From NCBI GenBank assembly GCA_027579435.1, contig JANBPK010001516.1:1-48814 (forward strand): DNA of 48,814 nt. The letters run 5' to 3'. Numbering within the stretch: position 1 is the stretch's first letter; every line of letters starts with the position of its first letter. Below, piece after piece: positions 34,332-46,206 of the stretch. The stretch is from Candolleomyces eurysporus (lineage: Eukaryota > Basidiomycota > Agaricomycetes > Agaricales > Psathyrellaceae). The notes below the pieces were generated by a model. That model was not told the origin of the DNA. It was given only the letters and a program-made list of their open reading frames with translations, and did not search any database. Made by a program: the position numbers and the translations under genes.

Positions 34332-34991
34332 ATGACAAATATCAATTCAGAGCAAGGTATGATGAAAATCAAACGAAATTCCGTGATCGACTCTAACTTT
34401 CTTCGCTTATCGTGTCTGGATTGGAAAGTTCTCAAACTGGTTAGAGACGATAACACTGGTCTTTCATTTACGCCCTTGGACTTGAATTTGGACCGATGGA
34501 ACAACGCTTATTCCTTTGTGGAGGTTGCAAATCTCGAAGACAAGAATAAGTTATCAGATCGAACGAATGACCAAACCTACTTGCTTCTATCAGTCTCCTC
34601 AAGAGTGCTGACAAGGTCCTACAAAAAATTATTGGTACCTCAACTCAGAAACATAGCTGCCGCTCACTATATCAAATACTACAATTTGAACAAACTAGAG
34701 CTTCTAGAAGCCCTAAGGACGCACTCATGCAACCACGGGTGCGGGTCTACTATATATGTATTCAAAGAGCTACCGGTCCTCAAGTTCGCAAAACCTTGGG
34801 AGAGTCTACCTACAGTCAGATCGCGCATTCAGGCCCCATACGACCAAATTCGATCAACACGAACCTCGGAGTCAGAGCAGAAGGATGGCTTATACTCGGC
34901 CACAACTATATCACCGGTTCTCAAAGGTAAATTTGATAAACACAGAATGTTTGAGAGAGAAAACAAGAAAACTGAAGATGGCTATTTATAA
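34332..34991 (+). CDS. Helitron N-terminal ORF (SAP-like, Cys/His segment)
   Basis: This ORF has 219 residues. The segment SRVLTRSYKKLLVPQLRNIA, YYNLNKLELLEALRTH, SCNHGC resembles a SAP-type helix pair followed by an HxCxxxC group, as found at the N-terminus of Helitron proteins in Agaricomycetes. It stops with TAA at 34989-34991, and the next ORF resumes at 35004 in the same frame with no other stop between. One nonsense codon therefore splits what was probably one protein, unless the element normally uses two ORFs or readthrough. Confidence 0.65.
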   Translation: MTNINSEQGMMKIKRNSVIDSNFLRLSCLDWKVLKLVRDDNTGLSFTPLDLNLDRWNNAYSFVEVANLEDKNKLSDRTNDQTYLLLSVSSRVLTRSYKKLLVPQLRNIAAAHYIKYYNLNKLELLEALRTHSCNHGCGSTIYVFKELPVLKFAKPWESLPTVRSRIQAPYDQIRSTRTSESEQKDGLYSATTISPVLKGKFDKHRMFERENKKTEDGYL

Positions 34992-35003
34992 CGAATAGAG
35001 GGC

Positions 35004-38000
35004 ATGCCAGCCATACCGCAAAAAAACAAGGGAACTGAAACCAGTGCTTCCGGTCAAGCAAATAAAATGGAAGAAGCTCATGCACACCTTGAACCGATAA
35101 CGGATGCAACCATATCTTCAATTATAGCCGAATGGCAAAAGAATATGGACCCTATGAAACTCCTCAGAAATCCATGCGCGGTATGCAGTGGACTGAAGTA
35201 TACAAAGCAGCTGAAAAAAGTGCACTCAAAGGACGTAGACTTAAGCCTCCTCAGAAACAACGATATCCCTAAGCATCTACTGCCAGATTCATACAACATG
35301 GCGGTATACAAAAATGCTATCCTCGAACCCAAAGGCTTGGAAAACCTTGAAAAGGCCGGATACATGGCAGTCTGTACGTCGTGCAAAAAAGACCTTCAAA
35401 AGGGACAAATGCCCCGACTAGCCCTTGCCAACTGGCTTTACTATGCCAGAGACAGACTTCCGATCGGAATCGCAGAAGCGTTCAAAGACTTGACGGTCTT
35501 TGAAAAGGCTTTGATTTGCAGAGTAAGAACAAACAGTATATTGTGCAGATTCTCCGGCTTCGAATCTACGATCACAGAGGGTGCCATACAGAAAGGCAGA
35601 CACATCCGAGGGAACGTAGTATCAACGCCCTTGGATGTACCCCGTTTAAACAAAGTATTGCCGCCGTCGCCATCCGCGATCAAGGACACTTTGTGTGCCT
35701 TATTTGTTTCAGCCACTCCACCCAGCCGGAGCACCATTCATCAGTTGAAGCCGGTATTGGTTAGACGAAACAGGATAAAAATATTGATAGAGTTCCTCCT
35801 TGCTAACAACCCTCACTACCAAAGGTCGACATCATTCAAAGGATTCAGTTCGGAAAACCTGGAAGCCCTGTTCAAAGGTATTTCCGATACCGACGTACCG
35901 GTTGGGGTCCAATTAGGACATCTTCCAGTGAACGAGGCGATCGAATCAGCCATGTCTGATTACGACGGAAGAAACGAAGGCCTTGACGGATTGTTCATGG
36001 AAAACACCCCCTTCACCACGGGCGACAACTCGCCCTCAAGTTACAGAAATATGTGTATGGATGCACTCAGATGGTGCAAAGCAGGCAAACCATTTCTGTC
36101 ATCCAGGTCAGGCTCCACTCCTGTCCCAGACATCAATAACCCAAACTGGCTCAGTTGGGCTCATCCGAACGTCGATCCTTTCGGGCTAGGAGGATTCAGT
36201 GATCCTAGAAGACGAAGACCTATTTCTCCCGAAGTCCAAATGCGACACTTGCTCAACGTTTATGATCCAATATTCGAGACGGACCGAGGGCTAGCCTTCG
36301 ACGTCTACAACACTATTAGAAAGGCAATGGTCAATTCGAGCCTGAGATTCCAAGTTCCGATGTCGTCGTACGCAAAGATAGTAAAGGATATTCGTCAACT
36401 TGATCCATTCAAACTAGATGATCTGAGGCTCAAATACAAATCGAACCCATCTTATCAGCCATGCTCAGAAGAAGAAAAAAGGATAGTGCGCTTGATGACT
36501 TCAATCAGTCCTGTGGCGCGAAACATCCCAGGCGGTACTTCCCAGCGTCTTCGGATGAGAAACGAGATTAGAGGAATTATCAACCAAAAAGGATCTCCTA
36601 CATTATTCCTAACGCTAAACCCAGCTGACCATCACAACCCAATTGTGGCGGTCCTAGCTTCTAGGACGCGATCCGAAGCCGAGATCAACGACTTAGTCGG
36701 TCTCAGCAACAAGGACAGAATGTTAATTTCACTAAAGCATCCAGCAGCTTGCGCACGCTTTTTCAATATCATGATAGAGGGATTCGTAAAGATAATTCTA
36801 AGAGTCGACAGGAAAAACGGAAAGGAAGGGGTTTTTGGATACTGCGACTCGTATTACGGTACAGTGGAAACGCAGGGCAGAGGAAGCCTACATTGCCATA
36901 TGCTACTATGGCTCCGAGGACATCTACCCCCCGAAANCCTTGGCGAATACACTCAGAAACTCATCGATATACAGGGAGAAGCTGGTAGGATGGCTAAATT
37001 CCATCATGGACTCCGGCCTTGCAGGATCGAGAAGTGGTCTGAACGGCGTCAGCGACATGGATTTCAACGAACTGACCCCTGAAACCAGTCACCCCGGAAC
37101 GAGTTACGGCCCTAAAATAACGGGGACTGACCCCAGGACGTTCAGGAAAGAGATGATAGAATTCACTGATGAACTTCTTCTGAAATACAACTGGCATCGA
37201 CACACAGGTACTTGCTGGAAATACCTTCGTGCGGGAGAATCAAAAACGCCATCAAACTGTAGATTCGGAATCGATGGGACGCACACACCTATCACTCAAG
37301 TGAACGAAGTTACTGGGGCAGTATCAGTCAGGAGACGTCATCCGTGTATGACATCATTTAACCGGACCATAACTTTTCTCTTAAAATGCAACACCGATGT
37401 CAAATTTATCGGCACCGGTATCGATGCGAAGGCCTTCCTGTACTACCTCACCGACTATATCACTAAGGCACCCTTGACGATGCACGCAGGACTATCAGCA
37501 GTTTCGTACGCGATCAGGCAGTACGATCACAGGGGGATTTCGAAAGGGGCCGAATTAGACGAACCAGAAAGTAGGAAAGCAATGACAATCGCTGTCAACA
37601 GTATGTTGGGTCATCAAGAATTCTTGCACCCTCAGGTAATGAGCTTTCTATTAGGATTCAAGGAATCGTACACGTGCGAGACGTTTCAAGCCATAAACTG
37701 GGGTGAGATTGGACGGTTTGTCTCAAACCAAATGGCGGAAACCTTAAACGATGATCAAAATTCTTCTACACCTAATGGCCAATTTACTACTCCTCTAAGC
37801 CTCCTTCGAATGACCATCTCGCCGGACAAAAAGGCGATGTCGGCCTCAAACCAGCTTCTGGATTATCTGCTCAGACCTAGTACCGAACCTTTCGAATCCA
37901 TGGGATTGTATCGGCACTTGGCATGGACCATAAAACTATCAAATTCGACGACACGCGATATGACCACTAAAGGATCCCCTTTTTCATCACAAAACCACCC

Positions 38001-40362
38001 GCAGAGTAAAACTCACAGACTAAAAGTGAGATCGAAACCATGCGTGCCGGTCTTACTCGGCCCCAGCATATGCAAAAAGGGCTCAGACCACATCGAACAA
38101 GAGGCGTGGGCCAGGGATATAGTAATACTCTTCAAACTGTGGAGAGATCCGAGATCTCTCAAAGAAGAAAGCCAGTCATGGTACGAAGCATATGAAAACG
38201 TTATAGATCGTCTAGAAGAATGGGAAAAACGTGTTATCAGTAACCTATCCTTGGTCTCCGAAGCGAAACAAGCTAGAGACAACCGACCTCGAGGAGCTAG
38301 ACACAATCAAGATAAACCAGGACCTGCATTCCTGGATTTGGACGAAGATGGTATGCCTACAGAGCAAGGAACACCGATGCAGATGACGGAAGGAAATATT
38401 TTCGGAATGGCATCCTCAGACGCTCAAGATGAGGCCGACGAAGAAAGTCGCCCCAAGCTTACCTTAGACAAACTGATAACTGAAGAGTTAAGCTTGATAC
38501 TTGATCAATGTCAGACAGCGGTCAATCAACAGCAGAGAGAGTCGTCAGAAAACCATAACGGAGAAGCTAAATCGCTGTCGTCAGAGCTAGCAGACACGAT
38601 AAAGTTGCAAGCAAAATATATGTCGAACTGCAAACTCAGATCGGACGAGATAAAGGGAGACAACACGTCCGCTCCGCCTCAGGTTGGACCTACGCATCAA
38701 TACAAAGTTGACCCTAACACCAAAATTGAAATTATAACCAAAATCAAGAGGCAGGCGCATCAAATGAGAGACTCGTCACCTTGGAACTTGGTCCGCAATC
38801 TAATCTCAGCCAGAGGCTTGCAAAATAACCCTGAACAACTAAGGGCATTTACAATTATTGCTCACCGTATCATCGAAGACGGAGAACAGCTTCTGATGTA
38901 CGTTGGGGGAGAAGGAGGAACCGGCAAATCATACCTTATCGAATCTATTGTGATGCTGTTCGATTTGCTGGGAAAGCCCAACGAACTAAGATTAGGGGCA
39001 TACACCGGAATAGCAGCATCGTTGATAGGAGGACAGACACTTCATAGCTTACTCGCGGTGAATATTTCAAACAAGGTTGCCGCAACAAAGAGACTAAGGG
39101 AAGAGTGGAAAGGGGCTAAATATCTAATCGTCGACGAAGTGTCTATGATAGGCGCTCGATTTCTAGCTACAATGTCGACAAGACTCATGCATGCACAAGG
39201 CGATCACCCGAATTCAAAGGAAATTTTCGGTGGGATGAACATAATCTTTATGGGCGACTTCCTACAACTCGCTCCTCCTCGTCAATCTCCCCTATTTGGT
39301 CATCAGCTTGTAAGCAATCCGTCATATATCAATGTAAGCAACACGCAAAACATTATGGCATTGTCAGGGGCATATCTGTGGAGACAGGTCGACCAGGTGG
39401 TAATGCTCAAACAGAACAAGAGGCAGGAAGAGGATAAGACGCTAGCTACGATCCTGTCAAGGATGAGAACCGAAAGCACTGTGAACCAAGAAGGCTCGTC
39501 CGTTGAAGTCGGAAACAAATCAATAATGGACCACTTGTACGACCGTCTGCTTTCGAACGTACACAAACGTACGCCCCAGGATCTAAAAGGGTTTCAAGAT
39601 GCAATGGCAATAGTTGGGAACAGAACATTAAGGGATGCGATGAACGTAAAACTATTGAGAGCGCACGCCAGAAGATTAGGCGAAGAAGTCATTCTCTATC
39701 ACTCAACAGACACCGCAAACCGGAAGAACTTGGAGCAAAATGTATGCGAATACGCATGGAGTTTGCCATCCAGGTTAACTGAAGATTACCTCGGGAAACT
39801 TCCCCTGTTTCCAGGGATGAGGGTGATGATTCTAGAAAATATTTCGGTGCCCTTCAAGATTGTAAACAGAGCCGAGGGAACGGTCAGCGATATAATCTAC
39901 ACCCAGAACGAAGACGGGATTCGAAGGGCAAAAGTAGTATATGTTAAGCTGGAAGGGTGCGACATAAAAGCCCCAAATTTACTAACCGGCACTGTTCCTA
40001 TCCTCCCGAAGTCGGTAACAATTGACGTGCCATTACATGGGCTCGGTCTTTCTGCTAACTCGTTCAGACGAGAGCAAATACCGGTGATGCCTGCGTATGC
40101 TATCACGGACTACAAAAGTCAAGGAAGAACAATGAAGAAGGCAATCATAGATATAGCCTCTGCTAGAAAACAAGGAATATATGTAATGCTATCAAGAACG
40201 AAAACATTGAAGGGAATTATCATCCTAAGATGGTTTCCGTCTACCAAAATATCTCAAAGAATGTCAGCAGAATTAAGAGAAGAGTTAAAACGCCTAGAAG
40301 AAATAAATAGAGCTACAAAAACCAGATACGACACCGAAATAAGGCCATTCATGGAAATCTAA
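35004..40362 (+). CDS. Helitron Rep-helicase (apparent frameshift at 36937)
   Basis: The first frame (35004 to about 36937) carries CAVCSGLKY and CTSCKK cysteine pairs, a Helitron-like N-terminal block with PTLFLTLNPADHHNP, and GRGSLHCHMLLWL, whose HCH is the metal-binding HUH motif of Rep. At the N (36937) coding moves to another frame, continuing with FLYYLTDYITKAP, where the paired tyrosines match the Rep nucleophile region. The Pif1-type helicase follows: GGEGGTGKS (Walker A, 38905-38931), YTGIAASLIGGQTLHSLL, YLIVDEVSMIG (Walker B), IIFMGDFLQLAPP, and a C-terminal YKSQGRTMKKAIID and YVMLSRTKTLKGIIIL. The helicase frame is clean to the stop. The single break sits on an uncertain base, so it is more likely an assembly error than real inactivation. 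Confidence 0.85.
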
Positions 40363-40662
40363 AAGGGAGGAAACATCGAAAAATAAAGCTCAGAAACAAT
40401 TGGAAACAACGGGGAAAAAGGGGGCGCCGGGTCTCCGTCATGACAGATTTTCGTGGTATGGCAGGAGGACGCACACAAGTTCGAGAGAAATCAATGGAGA
40501 ATAAGTAAAGCATAGATAAGATGGATAAGATAAACAAAATATTTAGAACGGCCGAATCAGAAAGTATAAATATATACACCGATAATTCCGAAGAATGGAG
40601 AGAGTTACTTAAAAAGGAAATTGATGTAAAGGTTTGATCGGAAACCTCTCCCCACCGACAAA

Positions 40663-40681
40663 CCTGGACTTAGTGTCCAGG
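40663..40681. terminator. Hairpin at a convergent 3' end (or Helitron end candidate)
   Basis: CCTGGAC, loop TTAGT, GTCCAGG gives a perfect 7-bp stem. The stop codon of the minus-strand gene at 40670-40990 lies inside it. A second small hairpin (GGTTT 40631-40635 with AAACC 40642-40646) lies just before it. These may form the Helitron 3' end or simply a shared transcript end. Confidence 0.3.
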
Positions 40682-40990
40682 AATGGCGTAGTTGCTTCCA
40701 GACTCTTGCGCTTTGAAGATCTCTAGCAACCTTGTTGGGGTCAGTGTTCGCTGTTGAGAGTCGGGTATGAAGATGTTCTCGACCAATTTTTCAAACTTTT
40801 CGAACGCATCGTCGACGACGATCGCCTCAGTGCCGGCTTTGATGATTGCTTCCTTTGTCGAAGATAGAATGGAAAGCCGGATCATAACTTTGACTTTGAG
40901 GTCTTTTCGAGGACAGTTGAGGAGCGACAGCTTCATGTTTTCAGGGTGAGCCAAAGACTCTGTACTGACATCGATAGAAGCAATCGCCAT
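40670..40990 (-). CDS. Small hypothetical protein, 106 residues
   Basis: This ORF starts MAIASIDVSTESLAHP and has a mixed charged and hydrophobic body (KVKVMIRLSILSSTKEAIIK, VVDDAFEKFEKLVENIFI). I recognise no domain. Just upstream lies a CCCAG acceptor, so it could instead be the last exon of the coiled-coil gene at 41029; the phase across that intron does not match, so it is kept separate. Confidence 0.4.
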   Translation of the reverse strand: MAIASIDVSTESLAHPENMKLSLLNCPRKDLKVKVMIRLSILSSTKEAIIKAGTEAIVVDDAFEKFEKLVENIFIPDSQQRTLTPTRLLEIFKAQESGSNYAIPGH

Positions 40991-41028
40991 CGCCTGGGTT
41001 CAAGGATAGGAGTCGAATAATGAGATGC

Positions 41029-42650
41029 CTAGGTACCGTGGCATGGATGAGGATATGACGCACCATTAGACAATCTGAACGACGTGTAACCTTGTTGAAT
41101 TAGCGAATCGATTTGCTTGACGAAGCGGTCTTGTTCTGCTCGCATAACTGAGGCGAGCCTTGCTACGCGCAGAACTGACATAGGCGCTAGCTCCAGGACT
41201 GGGGAGGTACCAAGAGGGCTCTGCAGGACAAAGGTAATGAGTGAATCTGGCTATGGCAGCTGCTTCAAGCGTACGCTTACCTGCATATTGTGGTATAGCG
41301 GACTTTGAGGTTGACTGCGTCGATGAGCGAGTTCCTGAGCCTGATGCTCGAGTTGGCGTTTGGACGNCCCCCAACTCCGTCTTCGAATATCCTGAAGCGC
41401 CTTGTTCACCCTTTCCAACTCGAACTCGGTTTGGTAATGTGAAGATTTGGCGCGGTCCTGGTCTTTGGTCACCTCCTCCAGTTGAGCACGAAACCCCGAG
41501 GAATCCGCCGTCTTCTCTGTCGCCGCTGTCCGGGCTGCAGCGAACTGTTTCATAAGTCTGACTTTGTCGACGTGTAGAGCCATGGCCTCCCGTCGAGCTT
41601 CGTTTAGCTCGTCGCTCCGTTGACGCTCTCGTTCTCGGAGAGTCTGGCATTCCGTCGACAGCTCGTCCGACTAACTTTGAGTGCCGCTTTCAGCTCGGCG
41701 TGGCGTTCCTTGAACGAGGAGTTGGGAGCAGGGAAAGGGAGGCAGTAAACCTGAGGCAAGGTGCGTTATTTGCTGAGAGACTCGGTGATTAGGGAACGAG
41801 CTGTTCGCAGATGAAATGAAGGGTTAGAACTTGGAGCAGAAAGGAAAAAAGCGCAAGACTGACCATTTTGCATAACCGCCTGGGGCCTCGTAACAGGAGC
41901 GGCGAAAAGAGGAGCGTTGCGTTGGACGTTAACATTGTGATTCGCGGTCGTCGAGACCGGACCAATAAAACTGTTGTTGGGGGTATCTATGAATGTGTGA
42001 GGAGTGCTAGGGACTCTCGGCTGGGGGACAAAGTAAGGCTGAGCAATATTTTGGAAAGGTTGGGCGTATCGGAGAGCTTGACGAGACTGAACGCTGCACA
42101 TAGCCGTCAGTGGTACCCCGGTGGCAGCTATCGGAAAGGGCGTTCTAGCCTGGACATTCAGGCTTCCGACAGGAACCACGATTCCCATTCTTGACAGAGA
42201 GCCATTCAGATTGGGAACACCGTAGCCCGGCTGACCGATGGGATAGGTCGGCAATTGGGGAGCATGGGCACCATTCTCGGGTCGAGGACCAGACTGTCGA
42301 CGCTGAGGAAGCTGGGCGTTGGCTATCCTAGCAGGCGCGAAGCTCTCATTTGCGATGGCGAACTGTTCAAAGCGGGAGGACTGTAGCCCGACGAACTGAT
42401 CCCAGATTGTGACAAGAGGCTGTTAGGACCACTTGCAGCGTGGGGATTTGTCGAAGCTGCAGAGGCTGGGGAAGGTGAACGTGGCCATTAGCGGGTGGAG
42501 GCATAATTCTTGACAAAGAGCCATTGAAATTCTTAGTGCGAGGAGGAGCGAGGCACAGCTGGGGATTCTGAAGCATCTGGGCGAAAAGCCGGCGGAGTAC
42601 CAGCATCCAATCAAAATCGCTGGAGATGCCGAAGAACTTTTTGTTCTCTT
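41029..42650 (-). CDS. Coiled-coil protein with Pro/Ser-rich N-terminus (exons partly unresolved)
   Basis: The central part is a strong coiled coil: CQTLRERERQRSDELNEARRE, AQLEEVTKDQDRAKSSHYQ, ELERVNKALQDIRRR. It ends at HNMQ before a GTAAGC donor. The following exon reads SPLGTSPVLELAPM, then MRAEQDRFVKQIDSLIQQG, to a stop at 41029. N-terminal exons between about 41870 and 42650 are Pro/Ser/Gln-rich, with a repeated N-x-NGSLSR motif. There are two apparent frame conflicts, near 41665 (KAALK to SDELSTEC) and at the N at 41367. These may be assembly errors or decay. The function is unknown. Confidence 0.4.
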
Positions 42651-42989
42651 TCAACGAGAAACTCCAGATGACATCCTTGCAAGTCTCGTAGAAGCCCCAG
42701 CAATGTCAGCAGCCGGTCGCATGCCCATCTTCCGTGACACCAACAGCAGATCCAGCAATCTTCGCCAGCGACCGCTGTCCAGTCTCAGTCAACGGGTTGT
42801 TCAACATTGCATTCTCTTCCGCCTCCGCCATCCTCGTTCAGGCATGCCTCAGCGCCTTCCGTCCGCCTTCAACGCGTCTGCAGGATCCACGGGTTTATCG
42901 TCTCCGTCTTTGCCTATGTTGGCTGCGGCTTTCGCTTAGCAGGCTGGTGAGGAGGGGAGGATGTCGGTTTCGATTGATTCTGGTGAGTG

Positions 42990-44772
42990 TTCTGGGTCTT
43001 CAGCGTTTGGCCGGGAGGTGTCGCTGATGTGGGCTCCAACAGCCAGGTACTACGTTCTCGGGTGTTGCCTATGGCTCTTTGCGTATTGCTGGGTGGACGA
43101 GTACAGCGGATGCCTTCTGTATTTTCCAAAAACTTCCGCAAGGTGCGTGGATCCTCGCTCGTCCCAACTTCTATTATCAACAAGGGACCCTGCTCCAGAT
43201 CCCGGCATACTCGATGACTCAATAATGATGAAGAGGTTGGCCGCGCTATCGCCTGGAGCTTGGAGGCAAAGAACGCAAGTACCATAGCTGGCAACTCGAA
43301 ATACGAATGGTTCAGGTTGTTTTTGGGTCCCCGTGCCCTTCGAGATGAGTTTGTTAGGGATCCGAGGTTGCCTGTCTTGCTTGTAAGCAAATCCCTTTTG
43401 CGTCTTCTGCTACACGAGTACTCACGTTGACTGACCCATCTTCGTACACCTACAGCACAGAAGAGACCTCATCGACTTCAATCGACCTTCTCACCTGCTC
43501 CAGGGAGTACGCCAGGGTGATAATGACTAGGGACATCGGATCCGTCGCCGATCTCAGTGAGTACATTAACCCGCATCCCGCTCCCTCTTCTCGCGTTTTC
43601 CCATACCTATTCTAATAACTTTCATTCTGCTCGGCACTGCAGAGGTTTGGCGCGTAATTCCAGCAGCCTGGGACGCTAAAGGCTACGAAATCATGCGTTA
43701 GTCTCGTTGCGAGCGCCCTTGCAGGTGACAGTACCTGGAGGGAGAGCCCGAGGCCACTGCGGTTCATCGTGTTCATCTCATGGACCTTCAACGCTCCAAG
43801 CCTTTGCGTCACTTTATCGTCTGGGATGTAGGTGTTGGCACGGTCGATTTGGTTGTGTACCGGGCAAGGTTTGATCATTCCGAATCCCAGTAACTCGGCC
43901 GTGATGGTCAACTCCTCTGCATGTAGATTATTAGACACATCGCGCACCCTGATTCTACAGAGATGTGCACCTGGTCTGAGGCAAAATGTGGTAGTTTTCT
44001 CCTTGATTTGGGGCTCCAAGAGCTTGCAAAGGTTTGTAACCTTTGACTTTGCAGCGTTGCGTCTCAAACTTGCAGAGAGTGATCGATCAGACGCTTTTAA
44101 CGCACCANTCTGTGCGCTTGGATCCTGCCTGTTGGATATTGTCTCGACTTATTGGTTTATCCTTGCAGTGCAGTACTTCAGCGAATGCGATCAACTGGAC
44201 TATTCTGCTGTCAAAGATGATAGTAAGTTTCCTGCAATCGCGACCATCTTTCGAGGGTGCACTGACCGAACAATTTGGACCTTTTCGCAGCCAACATGTT
44301 CCACTTAACATGCTTTTGAACGCTGACAACCCCACTGTCGGACTTATCATTGGACAGCTGTCGATATCGAGCAGTTTGCTTCAAAGAGGAGTCCTAGACC
44401 CGGTCGTAGACCAGGTGGGTACCGTTTTATGTATTCTTCCCCTTCTGATGTTTGCTTATCGCGTGAAATAGGTTCTCCAGCTGCTCAGCGAAAAACTCCT
44501 CAATCAAGACCAGCATACAAGTTCTTCTGCTCGTTGGAGGTTTTGCTGGCAGCGAGCACTCGAGGCAACGCGTCAAGGTAAGCCTACCAAGCTGTTCTAC
44601 GGGGACAGATAATGCTGACTCCCGGATTTTTCGGCAGCAATTCAGCAAAAGAATTCCATTCATCGCTCGCCCTCCTGACTCAGATAGTGCAATGCTTCGG
44701 GGTGCTGCGCAGTACAGGTTGGCGAAGAGGGGTTTTGTGTTCGACTCTTATCTGTCCGAAGCGGTATTGTGA
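42990..44772 (+). pseudogene. Hsp70-like (HSPA12-type) ATPase pseudogene
   Basis: Successive plus-strand segments follow the order of fungal HSPA12-type Hsp70 relatives. They are GTTFSGVAYGSL (phosphate-binding start), EEVGRAIAWSLEAKN with KYEWFRLFLGP, VWRVIPAAWDAKGYEIMR, EPEATAVH, FIVWDVGVGTVDLVVY, MCTWSEAKCGSF, FSECDQLDYS, QVLLLVGGFAGSEHSRQRVK and FIARPPDSDSAMLRGAAQYRL. Introns are still recognisable (for example 44582 onward, GTAAGC to CGGCAG). In-frame stops occur at 43215-43217 (before LNNDEEVGR) and 43699-43701 (after GYEIMR), and the frame shifts before EPEA. The region around the first GTT motif is also disturbed by about 14 extra bases. Intact members would be cytosolic ATPases of unclear role. 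Some breaks could be unrecognised introns, so decay is likely rather than certain. Confidence 0.65.
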
Positions 44773-46200
44773 AAGTGCGTAATTTTTTGCCGATTGTATG
44801 GTTACGCCTCGAGTGTTTATTTATGTTGTGAAATGGTCAAGTTGCCAGCGGAACAGGAAGATTGGCTGAAGGCGCCTACGTACATCAAAAATAACGACGC
44901 GGGTGTCGCGATTTGCGAGAATCGGTATGTGTACCCTGCTTCTTGGTTTTTGCGGGTTGATGACGAGTTGTGCTCAATAGGTTGCAGAACCTCAGGGAGT
45001 TATTCTCAGGAAAATGTGTGCGCTTTTAGTCAGTTGTCTACACCTCGGATATTGATTCTGTTTTCAGGCAACGCCCCACGACGAATTTAATCTCTCAACG
45101 CTCAGTAGTGACTCGTTTGTCATCTGAAGCGAATTCTCCCAATCACTGTCCGGTACGTCTGCTGCTCCTTATCATAACATACGCACACCAAATCCAATTC
45201 TACTCCTGAATAGACACCTCCTTCGTCGCCACTCTCTACACCAGCAACTCTGACAAAATTCTGTGGCTCACGGTGATGAGATTGGTGCTGCCGAGCTCAG
45301 AAACACACACACAAAACACCAACCACAACCTGTATACAAGCTGTGTGTAGTCACGCGGTGTGAGAGTCAGGCCGCACGAAAGTCAAAGTGCGAGTTTGTG
45401 GGGGTTATAGAGTGAATTAAGAATACTAAGTTCTCTTGTTCTCTCTTTGATACACTCCACAGAACTAGAAGTACCCTAGTGTACAACTAGTGAGATTCCT
45501 ATTCCCAAGTAGTCAAGCCTTATGACTGCTTAAGTTCCTAAGTTCCAAGATAAAACTGATAGTTCACGCCATGTGAAATATAAGCAGAAAAGCTCGATAG
45601 ATTCGTTGATAAATGCAAGTAAAGATAAAAACAACAATGATACAATGATGCCGCTCGAGTCAATAGTTAGCGTATATATATACTACTTCGAGCGCGTAAA
45701 AATAGATAAAGAGACACATGTGATAGACAAGTCATAGCCAATAATAAGAGTCCAAGCAAAAGATAAAGAGAAAATAGAACCGGGTATTGGTAGAGGCCGC
45801 GCCAAGATTGTAGCTGCGCGAGTCAGGCGCGCCTCTGAACGCCAAATTTAGATCACCATTTCCTTTCTGGTGAAGCCGCGTGAGATGCCGACTGATGATC
45901 GAGAGTGGATGGACATCCTTGCTCCGCGTCCCCCTACTGTTGTTGCCTAGTCTCAAGCCGCTTGGACAGGTACGGTTGCCTCACCCGGCATCCCCTGCAG
46001 CTTTTCACCTGATGCCAACGGTCGGTCTGGTCATTCCCTTGACTCAGGACTCAAGCCGCTTCAGTTCCTCGCGCTGCGTCGGAGTTTATCACAGCCACCC
46101 AGCCGCGCCACCAGCCATGGACTTCGTCGTTTTGAAAGACCATTCGTGCCGCTCCAGCACTTGTACTCGATGAATATCACTGCAAACTTCCTGCACGGGT
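44773..46200. other. Intergenic, AT-rich in part; no supported gene
   Basis: No coding region with a recognisable domain was seen. An AT-rich stretch (about 45550-45780) contains TATATATATA near 45675. No paired LTR or terminal repeat was found for it. Confidence 0.35.
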
Positions 46201-46206
46201 ATAACA

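Larger units (their letters stand above)
34332..40362 (+). mobile_element. Helitron coding region; termini not resolved
   Basis: Two in-frame ORFs plus a third in a shifted frame encode the parts of a Helitron: a SAP-like/Cys N-terminal piece, a Rep (HUH) domain and a Pif1-type helicase. Helitrons move by rolling-circle replication, start with TC, end with CTRR behind a hairpin and insert between A and T without duplication. I could not fix either end. The left end should lie between 33861 and 34331 and the right end between 40363 and about 40680. The hairpin at 40663-40681 is one candidate near the right end, but no clean CTRR follows it. Confidence 0.8.

Noticed and set aside
42914..43390. 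Minus-strand ORF of 158 codons
   Set aside because: It is antisense to the Hsp70-like pseudogene, whose motifs on the plus strand explain the open frame.
43612..44067. Minus-strand ORF of 151 codons
   Set aside because: The opposite strand carries VGVGTVDLVVY and the other Hsp70-like motifs, so this is a shadow.
45320..45990. Possible solo LTR or copia remnant in the AT-rich stretch
   Set aside because: A TGGTGATC-like primer site can be read on the minus strand, but no paired TG...CA repeat or target duplication was found.
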